Made by a program: the position numbers and the translations under genes
The notes under the pieces: generated by a model
Told to the model about the DNA's origin: nothing
Databases searched by the model: none
The model's input: the letters and a program-made list of their open reading frames with translations, nothing else
DNA from: an uncultured Collinsella sp.
GTDB taxonomy: Bacteria; Actinomycetota; Coriobacteriia; Coriobacteriales; Coriobacteriaceae
Length of the DNA stretch: 26,168 nt
NCBI GenBank assembly: GCA_902474645.1
Contig: CABRWN010000009.1
Span: 1 to 26,168, forward strand
Direction of reading: 5' to 3'
Shown here: piece by piece, positions 15,173 to 22,120 of the stretch
Numbering within the stretch: position 1 is the first letter of the stretch
Layout of the letters: the number at the start of each line of letters is the position of its first letter

Positions 15173-16933
15173 ATGGAATCGATCGTTAAGTTCTTGGAGA
15201 AAGGTCAGCCGTACTTCGACAAGGTCTCTAAGAACATCTACCTTCAGGCCATTAAAGACGGCTTTTTGGCAGCAATGCCCATTATCCTGTCTTCTTCTGT
15301 CTTCCTGCTTATTTCGACCCTGCCGGGCGTTGTCGCCACGGTCGGCGGCTTTACGCTGCCCGACTGGTGGAACGTCGACGTCGTGAACTTCTGCAACAAG
15401 GTTTACAACTTCACGATGGGCGTCGTGGGCATCATGGTCGCCGGCACCACCGCAAGCGCGCTGACCGGCTCCAAGAACCGCCGCATGCCTGCCGGCAAGG
15501 CCATCAACGCCACGAGCACCATGGTCGCCGCCATGTGCGCTATGCTCATCTTGGCCGTTACCCAGACGAGTGCCAAGATCGACGGCGCCGATGTCTCGGT
15601 GTTCTTTACCGACAACATGGGCACCAAGGGCCTGCTGAGCTCCTTTGTCGCCGCATTTGCCACGGTCAACATCTATGCCTTCTGCATTAAGCGAGACATC
15701 ACCATCAAGCTGCCCAAAGAAGTCCCCGGCGCCATCGCCCAGAACTTCCGCGACATCTTCGCCTTCAGCTTCTCCATCCTGTTTGTCGCCGTCATCGACG
15801 TTATCTGCCGCACCTGCTTGGCCGTCCCGTTTGCCAACGTCATCTCCACGCTGGTGAGCCCGCTGTTCGCCGCTGCCGATTCCTACGCCGGCCTCGCCCT
15901 CATCTGGTTCATGATCCCGCTGTTCTGGTTCATGGGCATCCACGGCCCCTCGGTCGTTAAGCCTGCCCTCAACGCCGCGCTGTTTGGCAACATCACCACC
16001 AACCTCGCCACGCTGCAGGCCGGCGGTCACCCCGCCCTCGCCCTGACCGAAAACTTCGGTAACTACATCGGCGAACTCGGCGGCACCGGCGCCACGTTCA
16101 TTGTCCCGATCATCTTCCTGCTCTTTATGCGCTCCAAGCAGCTCAAGGCCGTCGGCAAAGCCTCTGTCGTGCCCGTGATGTTCGCCGTCAACGAGCCGCT
16201 GCTGTTCGCCGCGCCCATCATCCTCAACCCGTACTTCCTGATCCCGTTCCTGTTTGCCCCCGTGGCCAACGTCCTCATTGGTAAGTTCTTCATCGACTTT
16301 TTGGGCATGAACGGCTTTATCTATGCCATGCCGTGGGCACTCCCCGGACCGATCGGCACCTTCATCGACACCAACTTCCAGCCGATCTCTCTGGTCCTGG
16401 TTGTCGTCCTGCTGGTCGTTGACTTCTTGATCTACTACCCGTTCTGCAAGGCCTACGACAACGTCCTGTGCAAGCAGGAGGCCGAGACCCTGGCCGAAGA
16501 AGAGGCCGAGGAGACCAAGGCCGTCAAGACCGCTGCCGCCCCCGCCGTTGAGGCTCCTGTTGTCGAGACCGCTTCTGCCACTGAGGCCTCCGCAGCTCCG
16601 TCCGCCCTTAAGGGCAAGGATCTGAGGGTTCTGGTTCTGTGCGCTGGCGCCGGCACCTCTGCACTGCTCGCCAACGCGCTTAAGGAAGGCGCCGACGAGC
16701 TGGGCATCGACATTACCGCCAACGCCGGTGCCTACGGCAGCCACTACGCCATCATGGACCAGTACAACGTCATCGTCCTGGCTCCGCAGGTTCGCACCTA
16801 TTACAACGAGATGAAGGCCGACACCGACCGCCTGGGCATCACGCTGCTGTCGCCCAAGGGCAAACAGTACATCGACCTCACTAAGGATCCCAAGGGTGCC
16901 GTCGCCTGGATCGAGGAAAACCTCGAGGCATAA
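15173..16933 (+). CDS. lacE: PTS lactose-type permease IICB (cassette 2)
   Basis: 586 residues. The IIC domain (about 1-430) has multiple membrane segments, with IHGPSVVKP (His257) and NEPLLFAAP (Glu341). An Ala/Glu/Val-rich linker (about 435-480) follows. The IIB domain has Cys490 in VLVLCAGAGTSA. No IIA is fused. A GAGGAG site precedes ATG 15173. By eye it is much closer to the IICB of cassette 3 (NIYLQAIKDGFL, PKEVPGAIAQNFRDI, TDRLGI are shared) than to that of cassette 1. It follows the GH1 gene by 176 bp, so it may rely on read-through past the intercistronic hairpin. Transport and C6 phosphorylation of a beta-galactoside are inferred from family and neighbours. Confidence 0.92.
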   Translation: MESIVKFLEKGQPYFDKVSKNIYLQAIKDGFLAAMPIILSSSVFLLISTLPGVVATVGGFTLPDWWNVDVVNFCNKVYNFTMGVVGIMVAGTTASALTGSKNRRMPAGKAINATSTMVAAMCAMLILAVTQTSAKIDGADVSVFFTDNMGTKGLLSSFVAAFATVNIYAFCIKRDITIKLPKEVPGAIAQNFRDIFAFSFSILFVAVIDVICRTCLAVPFANVISTLVSPLFAAADSYAGLALIWFMIPLFWFMGIHGPSVVKPALNAALFGNITTNLATLQAGGHPALALTENFGNYIGELGGTGATFIVPIIFLLFMRSKQLKAVGKASVVPVMFAVNEPLLFAAPIILNPYFLIPFLFAPVANVLIGKFFIDFLGMNGFIYAMPWALPGPIGTFIDTNFQPISLVLVVVLLVVDFLIYYPFCKAYDNVLCKQEAETLAEEEAEETKAVKTAAAPAVEAPVVETASATEASAAPSALKGKDLRVLVLCAGAGTSALLANALKEGADELGIDITANAGAYGSHYAIMDQYNVIVLAPQVRTYYNEMKADTDRLGITLLSPKGKQYIDLTKDPKGAVAWIEENLEA

Positions 16934-16965
16934 GACGCTGACACCACCTGCCGCTTGCAGACAAT

Positions 16966-17009
16966 AAATGGCCCGTGCATCGATGTGTGATGCGCGGGCC
17001 ATTTTGTTT
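16966..17009 (+). terminator. terminator of cassette 2
   Basis: AATGGCCCGTGCATC (16967-16981) pairs with GATGCGCGGGCCATT (16989-17003), with one mismatch, followed by TTTTGTTT. Confidence 0.9.
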
Positions 17010-17028
17010 AGACCGCACCCGTCCTCCT

Positions 17029-17175
17029 GTTCATCTCAATCTGTAACATCTAGCCGAGTTTTTCGGTCCTAGCTGTTACAGATCGAGATGAACGCACAGG
17101 CCAAGCCGAAAATCTCAATCTGTAACATGTAGACCACTTTTGACCGTCTAGTTGTTACAGATCGAGACAAACGGA
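17029..17175. repeat. paired-hairpin intergenic repeat, copy 2
   Basis: The first hairpin has arms 17029-17048 and 17074-17093 (19 of 20 paired). The second spans about 17112-17175 and again carries TGTAACA/TGTTACA with GTAG and a TTTTGACCGTCTA loop. Compared with copy 1, one outer-arm pair is A-T instead of G-C. It lies between the converging cassette 2 and cassette 3-lacI genes. Confidence 0.8.
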
Positions 17176-17190
17176 ATAGGCCGAGCACGT

Positions 17191-18201
17191 CTACGCCCGC
17201 AAGTCCTTTACGCTGGAACGCTCGACCAACACGCCCGAGACGAGCGTACGGCTTCTGGAGCTCGGAGCTTCCAGACCCGCGACGACCTCGTTGAGCGCAC
17301 GGACGCCCAGCTCGCGGTGGCGAAACTTCACCGACGTCAGAATCGAGTTGGGAATCGTCTTATAGAGCTCATCGTCGAAGCCGATCACGGACACATCATT
17401 GGGCACACTGAGCCCTTTGTCACGTAGAGCCATCATCACGCCGTTTGCCATGCAGTCGTTAGCAGCGAGGACCGCCGTGCAATCGGGCTTATCGGCAAGC
17501 ACAAGGCCCGCGGCATAGCCACTATCCGCATTCCAATCGCCTTGCAGAGGCTCGGGCGGCTCAATGCCACGCGCCTCGAGTGCCGCACGCCAACCTTTCA
17601 TACGGCACTGGCTCGACAACGACTCTTTCTTACCAGAGACGAAGTACACGTTTTTATGCCCGTGGTTCAAGAAGTACTCGCACGCCATGCGCGCGCCGCC
17701 CTCTTGGTCGTCACTGACGGTGGAGCAGGTAGGATGTTCCATCGGTGTGATAATCACCGTCTTGAGGTCTTTCGGTGCCTCAAAAGTATCAAAGTCATCG
17801 ACCATCTGACGCAGGTTGAAGATCATGCCATCAACAGGCAGCTGCGACATCCTACGCGCCGCTTCGGCAAGGGTCATCTTCTCCCCCGCCCGCTTTTTGA
17901 TCATCGTGAGCGCAAAGCCGCGTTCTTCGGCGGCATCTGCGATACCGTCAATCATGTCCACGGCACCGCCCGACAAGTGGAACAGCACCACGCCAATGCA
18001 CCCGTAACGGCCCAACTTGAGCGAACGCGCGGCAAAGTTGGTTCGAAACCCGAGCGCCTCCATTGCGGAATGAACCTTATCGCGTGTCGACTCTCGCACG
18101 CTATCGGGCTCGTTGATCACACGCGAAACCGTCTTGAGAGAAACACCCGCAGCAATCGCCACATCGTTCATTGAGACATTTTTCTTGTCCATCGTTGCCA
18201 C
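17191..18201 (-). CDS. lacI: LacI-family repressor of cassette 3
   Basis: LacI/GalR regulator of 336 residues from GTG 18201, chosen because GGAGA lies at a good distance (18206-18210). The next start, ATG 18192, has no site of its own, and an upstream ATG at 18270 adds 23 unconserved residues. The recognition helix begins SLKTVSR. Pocket equivalents Arg200 (CRMKGW), Trp223 (GDWNADSGY), Asn249 and Asp276 match E. coli LacI. It is divergent from the IICB gene at 18477 and faces two operators with half-site AATGACAA, one of them inside a 24-bp perfect palindrome. It probably regulates cassette 3. It is the most distant of the three LacI proteins. Confidence 0.88.
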   Translation of the reverse strand: MATMDKKNVSMNDVAIAAGVSLKTVSRVINEPDSVRESTRDKVHSAMEALGFRTNFAARSLKLGRYGCIGVVLFHLSGGAVDMIDGIADAAEERGFALTMIKKRAGEKMTLAEAARRMSQLPVDGMIFNLRQMVDDFDTFEAPKDLKTVIITPMEHPTCSTVSDDQEGGARMACEYFLNHGHKNVYFVSGKKESLSSQCRMKGWRAALEARGIEPPEPLQGDWNADSGYAAGLVLADKPDCTAVLAANDCMANGVMMALRDKGLSVPNDVSVIGFDDELYKTIPNSILTSVKFRHRELGVRALNEVVAGLEAPSSRSRTLVSGVLVERSSVKDLRA

Positions 18202-18274
18202 TACTTCTCCAGTCGGTTTTGCATCGCTTGCTTTTTGCGTTCTAGCATACACTACCTGCCCGACTGACAAATCA

Positions 18275-18304
18275 ACCGTTTACCGGACAATATCGACCGC
18301 TCAC
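18275..18304 (+). promoter_or_regulatory. LytTR-like direct repeat, cassette 3
   Basis: ACCGTTTAC (18275-18283), 12-bp spacer beginning CGGACA, ACCGCTCAC (18296-18304). Confidence 0.5.
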
Positions 18305-18331
18305 CCGTATATCCTTGTTGCTCTTCCAAAA

Positions 18332-18349
18332 ATGTCTTACGTTGTCATT
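18332..18349. promoter_or_regulatory. LacI-type operator O3a
   Basis: ATGTCTTACGTTGTCATT, centred on CG at 18340-18341, with one clear half-site AATGACAA read from the right. Confidence 0.55.
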
Positions 18350-18351
18350 AA

Positions 18352-18375
18352 CGAAATGACAACGTTGTCATTTCG
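18352..18375. promoter_or_regulatory. LacI-type operator O3b, 24-bp perfect palindrome
   Basis: The core AATGACAACGTTGTCATT (18355-18372) is perfectly symmetric, and the symmetry extends to 18352-18375. It is the best operator candidate in the window. Confidence 0.8.
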
Positions 18376-18476
18376 CAATGCCTTCCTTAAGCAGGAAGGT
18401 TTCCGGGCAGTCCTGACCATCCATCGACGACCAGTTCCATCCACATGCATCGCGCATCAAGTAGCAAAGGAGCTCT

Positions 18477-20255
18477 ATGGACGCCATCGTAAAGATGCTC
18501 GAAAAGCATCAACCGTTCTTCGAGAAGATCTCGAGAAACATCTACCTCCAGGCCATCAAAGACGGATTCCTTGGGTGCATGCCCATCGTCCTTACCTCTT
18601 CGATCTTTCTGCTGATCGCCACCCTTCCCGGCGTAGTTGGAATCACGTTGCCCCAGCCGCTCATCGACTGGTGCAACAAGCTGTACAACTTCACCATGGG
18701 CGTCATGGGCATCATGGTTGCCGGCACCACCGCCAAGAACTTTACGGCTTCCATGAACCGTCGCATGCCCGCCGGCAAGGTGCTCAACGACGGCTCCACC
18801 ATGGTTGCCGCCCAGTGCAGCATGCTGCTGCTCGCTGTTACGCAGTTCACCACCAAGTTCAACGGCTCCGAGCTTTCGGTCTTCGATTGCACCAGCATGG
18901 GCACGCGCGGTCTGTTCTCGGCCTATATCGCCGCGTTCATTACCGTGTGGGTCTATAAGTTCTGCGTCTCGCGCGATCTGACCATTAAGCTGCCTAAGGA
19001 GGTCCCGGGCGCCATCGCTCAGAACTTCCGCGACATCATCCCCTTTGGCGGTGCTGTCATCATCTGCGGCATCATCGATGTCGTCGTGCGCAACCTCATG
19101 GGCGTTCCGTTCTCCGAGCTGCTTATCAAACTGCTCTCCCCGCTCTTCACCGCTGCAGAAACCTATCCTGGCCTTATCCTTATCCAGGCAGCCACCGCGT
19201 TCTTCTGGTTTATCGGCGTCCACGGCCCCTCGATCGTCCAGCCGGGCATCGACCCCATCCGTCTTGCCAACCAGGCCGAGAACCTGCAGGTTCTGCTGGC
19301 CGGTGGCCACCCCGCCCACTCCCTCACCTTTAACATGTCGCTCGTGGGTGAGTTCGGCGGCACCGGCGCCACGTTCATCGTGCCGCTTCTGCTGATTCTC
19401 TTTATGAAGTCCAAGCAGCTCAAGGCCGTCGGTAAGGCCTCGATTGTTCCTGTTGCCTTCGCCGTCAACGAACCGCTGCTCTTTGGCGCGCCGATGATCC
19501 TTAACCCCTACATGCTCATCCCCTTTGTTGCCGCCGGTTGCGTCAACGTGAGTGTTGCCAAGTTCTTTATCGATAACGTGGGCATGAACGGCTTCTCCTT
19601 CGTGGTGCCTTGGGCTACCCCTGCCCCCATCGGCATCTTCATCACCACGAACTTCCAGCTTATCGCCCTGGTATTTGTCGCGATCATCATCTTGCTGGAC
19701 GCCATCCTCTACCTGCCGTTCTTGAAGGCATACGATAAGCTGCTCTGCGACCAGGAGGCCGAGCGCGCCGCCGAGCTGGGTCTCGAGTCCGATGGTGCCG
19801 CTGCCATCGCCGCCAACGCCCCTGCGCCCGCTGTCGAGCAGGCTACCGCTTCCGTCGAGACGACTGTTGCCGCCGCCGACAACAAGCCTGTCGTCGATCA
19901 GCCCGAGCCCGCTGCCGATGCATCCGCCAAGAAGGATGTCGATGGCCTGAAGGTCCTCGTCCTGTGCGCCGGCGCCGGCACCTCTGCCATGCTCGCCAAC
20001 GCCATCAAGGAAGGTGCCGCACAGACCGGAGAGAACATCGCTTCCTCCGCAGGCGCCTATGGCCAGCACACTGCCATCATGGATCAGTACGACGTTATCG
20101 TGCTTGCCCCGCAGGTCCGTAGCTACTACAACGACATGAAGGCCGACACCGATCGCCTGGGCATTAAGCTGCTCGCCCCGCGCGGCAAGGAATATATCGA
20201 CCTTACCCGCGACCCCGCCGGCGCCATCAAGTGGCTCCGCGAGAACCTCGACTAG
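18477..20255 (+). CDS. lacE: PTS lactose-type permease IICB (cassette 3)
   Basis: 592 residues. The IIC domain has VHGPSIVQP (His249) and NEPLLFGAP (Glu332); here the pair is 83 rather than 84 residues apart. A long Ala/Val-rich linker (about 430-488) follows. The IIB domain has Cys497 in VLVLCAGAGTSA. No IIA is fused. A strong AAAGGAG site fixes the start. It is close to the cassette 2 permease but carries some substitutions in the IIC core (for example GIDPIRLANQAENLQ after the HGPS motif, NEPLLFGAP rather than FAAP), which suggest another substrate range. First gene of an operon with the GH1 gene at 20332. Confidence 0.92.
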   Translation: MDAIVKMLEKHQPFFEKISRNIYLQAIKDGFLGCMPIVLTSSIFLLIATLPGVVGITLPQPLIDWCNKLYNFTMGVMGIMVAGTTAKNFTASMNRRMPAGKVLNDGSTMVAAQCSMLLLAVTQFTTKFNGSELSVFDCTSMGTRGLFSAYIAAFITVWVYKFCVSRDLTIKLPKEVPGAIAQNFRDIIPFGGAVIICGIIDVVVRNLMGVPFSELLIKLLSPLFTAAETYPGLILIQAATAFFWFIGVHGPSIVQPGIDPIRLANQAENLQVLLAGGHPAHSLTFNMSLVGEFGGTGATFIVPLLLILFMKSKQLKAVGKASIVPVAFAVNEPLLFGAPMILNPYMLIPFVAAGCVNVSVAKFFIDNVGMNGFSFVVPWATPAPIGIFITTNFQLIALVFVAIIILLDAILYLPFLKAYDKLLCDQEAERAAELGLESDGAAAIAANAPAPAVEQATASVETTVAAADNKPVVDQPEPAADASAKKDVDGLKVLVLCAGAGTSAMLANAIKEGAAQTGENIASSAGAYGQHTAIMDQYDVIVLAPQVRSYYNDMKADTDRLGIKLLAPRGKEYIDLTRDPAGAIKWLRENLD

Positions 20256-20270
20256 TTACCTCCCTCTGTT

Positions 20271-20297
20271 GGTGCCCGAATCCCCAGTTCGGGCACC
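20271..20297 (+). promoter_or_regulatory. intercistronic hairpin, cassette 3
   Basis: GGTGCCCGAA (20271-20280) pairs perfectly with TTCGGGCACC (20288-20297), loop TCCCCAG, with no T run. Placement matches the hairpins of cassettes 1 and 2. Confidence 0.7.
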
Positions 20298-20331
20298 TCT
20301 CCCTATTCGTATCCCACAGAAAGGATGACTC

Positions 20332-21753
20332 ATGACCAATCCCATGCAGTTCCCCGACGGCTTTGTATTTGGCGGCGCCACCGCCGCTTACCAGGTTGAG
20401 GGCGAGACCCGCACGCACGGCAAGGGCAAAGTGCCCTGGGACGATTTCCTGGCTGCTCAGGGTCGCTTCTCCCCCGACCCCGCAAGTGATTTCTACAACA
20501 AGTATCCGGTCGATATCGACCTGTGCCAGCGTTTTGGCATTAACGGCATTCGTGTCTCCATCGCTTGGAGCCGCATCTTCCCCAACGGTACTGGCGAGAT
20601 CAACCCCGAGGGTGTTGCCTTCTATCACGAGCTCTTTGCCACCTGCAATAAAGCCGGCGTTATCCCCTATGTCACGCTCGATCACTTCGATACGCCCGAG
20701 GCCTTTTACCAGAACGGCGGCGAGGGCTTCCTGACGCGCACGACGATCGACGCCTTTGTCGAGTACGCCAAGTTCTGCTTTGCCGAGTTCACCGAGGTCA
20801 AGCACTGGTTTACCTTTAACGAGATTCCCGCAACCGCCGAGGGCAGCTTTATCGTCGGCAACTGGCCGCACGGCGAGAAGTATCGCCTGGACAAGGCCTT
20901 CCAGCTTATGCACAACATGATGGTGGCCCATGCCAAAGCCGTCGTCGCCTTCCACGAGGGCGGCTTTGAGGGCGAGATCGGCATTGTCCAGAACCTGGAG
21001 CCCAAGTATCCCCTCGACCCCAACAACGCCGCCGACTGCGAGGCAGCTCGCATGGCCGACGTCATCAACAACCGCTGGGTACTCGACGCCACCTTCCGCG
21101 GCCACTATGCAGCCGACACCATGGAGGCTGCGACCAAGCTGGCCCATATCGCCGGCGGCGAGCTCGACGTCCGCGACGAGGACATCGCCGCGCTGACCGC
21201 CGCGCTCCCCTACAACGATTGCCTGGGCGTCAACACCTACAAGTGCCAGTTCCTGCGTGCCGCCGAGGGCGAAAACGACATCAACCACAATGGCACCGGC
21301 GACAAGGGCTCCTCGCGCTGGTTCCTCAAGGGCGTGGGCGAGTCATGCGTGCGCGAAGACGTACCCACCACCGATTGGGACTGGATCATCTATCCCGAGG
21401 GCCTGTACGACCTGCTGCTCCGCATTAAGAACGATTACCCCAACTACAAGAAGATCTACATCACCGAGAACGGCATGGGCTATAAGGACGACTTCGAGGA
21501 TGGCTTTATCGACGACGCCCCTCGCATCGACTACATGCGTCAGCATCTCGCGTGGATCCTCAAGGCGATCGACGGCGGCGTGAACGTCGACGGCTACTTT
21601 GTGTGGTCGCTACAGGACCAGTTCTCCTGGACCAACGGCTACAACAAGCGCTATGGCCTGTTCTACATCGACTTTGAGACCCAGAAGCGCTATCCCAAGG
21701 CGAGCGCGTACTGGTACAAGAACGTCGCGGAGACTGGCCTGCTCATGGCCTAA
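20332..21753 (+). CDS. lacG: 6-phospho-beta-galactosidase, GH1 (cassette 3)
   Basis: 473 residues, near the LacG norm of about 468. GH1 acid/base Glu164 (FTFNEI), nucleophile Glu379 (ITENGMG), and phosphate-site motif FSWTNGYNKRYG with the galacto-type Trp. AAAGGA lies eight bases before the ATG. It is very similar to the cassette 1 enzyme over its whole length (for example FGGATAAYQVEGETRTHGKG is shared), yet its neighbouring permease and LacI are not the closest to those of cassette 1. Predicted to release galactose 6-phosphate for LacAB. Confidence 0.92.
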   Translation: MTNPMQFPDGFVFGGATAAYQVEGETRTHGKGKVPWDDFLAAQGRFSPDPASDFYNKYPVDIDLCQRFGINGIRVSIAWSRIFPNGTGEINPEGVAFYHELFATCNKAGVIPYVTLDHFDTPEAFYQNGGEGFLTRTTIDAFVEYAKFCFAEFTEVKHWFTFNEIPATAEGSFIVGNWPHGEKYRLDKAFQLMHNMMVAHAKAVVAFHEGGFEGEIGIVQNLEPKYPLDPNNAADCEAARMADVINNRWVLDATFRGHYAADTMEAATKLAHIAGGELDVRDEDIAALTAALPYNDCLGVNTYKCQFLRAAEGENDINHNGTGDKGSSRWFLKGVGESCVREDVPTTDWDWIIYPEGLYDLLLRIKNDYPNYKKIYITENGMGYKDDFEDGFIDDAPRIDYMRQHLAWILKAIDGGVNVDGYFVWSLQDQFSWTNGYNKRYGLFYIDFETQKRYPKASAYWYKNVAETGLLMA

Positions 21754-21775
21754 CTTTTGCCGCATACCCCCTGTC

Positions 21776-21825
21776 GGCCGCATACGAATCCCTCCACGGG
21801 TTCGCATGCGGCCTTTTTGTTTTTG
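21776..21825 (+). terminator. terminator of cassette 3
   Basis: GGCCGCATACGAATCC (21776-21791) pairs with GGGTTCGCATGCGGCC (21798-21813), with one A-C mismatch, followed by TTTTTGTTTTT. Confidence 0.9.
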
Positions 21826-21842
21826 GTGAGCCCGAGCGAATC

Positions 21843-21986
21843 ATTTGTCTCGATCTGTAACATCTAGCAGGGATTTTCGGCCCCAGTTGTTACAGATCGA
21901 GACAAACAGAACGCCCGAGCAGAAATGTCTAAATCTGTAACACGTAGCCCACTTTCGACCGTCTACCTGTTACAGATCAAGACAAT
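21843..21986. repeat. paired-hairpin intergenic repeat, copy 3
   Basis: The first hairpin has arms 21843-21862 and 21888-21907 (19 of 20 paired). The second spans about 21926-21986 with GTAG...CTAC as inner stem, like copy 1. Here the inner CTAG stem of the first hairpin is degraded on the right (CCCAGT). It follows the cassette 3 terminator and precedes the Fic gene. Confidence 0.8.
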
Positions 21987-22037
21987 AAGATAGTCAAATC
22001 CAAACTTTCCAAGCAGTTATGAAGCATGGTTTCTAGT

Positions 22038-22112
22038 TTTCGGTATCACGAACATACTTTCGGTATCATTTAATGGTATTATGATATCGAAAGTATGTTC
22101 GTGATACCGAAA
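22038..22112. promoter_or_regulatory. long inverted repeat controlling the Fic gene
   Basis: The 32-bp arms, 22038-22069 and 22081-22112, match at 31 of 32 positions around an 11-base AT-rich loop. Each arm holds two copies of TTTCGGTATCA-like units 20 bp apart (22038-22048 and 22058-22068), so four sites face the centre. A -10-like TATTAT/TATGAT lies at the centre. The right arm runs into the AAAGGAG site of the gene. Either a tetramer-binding operator over the promoter or an RNA hairpin next to the ribosome site would fit. Confidence 0.8.
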
Positions 22113-22120
22113 GGAGCCAC

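Larger units (their letters stand above)
18202..18476. promoter_or_regulatory. divergent promoter region of cassette 3
   Basis: The 275-bp gap holds a LytTR-like pair (18275-18304) and LacI-type operators at 18332-18349 and 18355-18372, centres 23 bp apart. AAAGGAG precedes ATG 18477. Confidence 0.65.

Noticed and set aside
14933..17002. 689-residue antisense open frame opposite the cassette 2 permease, and similar long frames at 8805-10373 and 18387-20069 (minus)
   Set aside because: They are low-complexity Gly/Asp/Glu/His-rich shadows caused by GC-biased codons of the real genes and have no recognisable domain.
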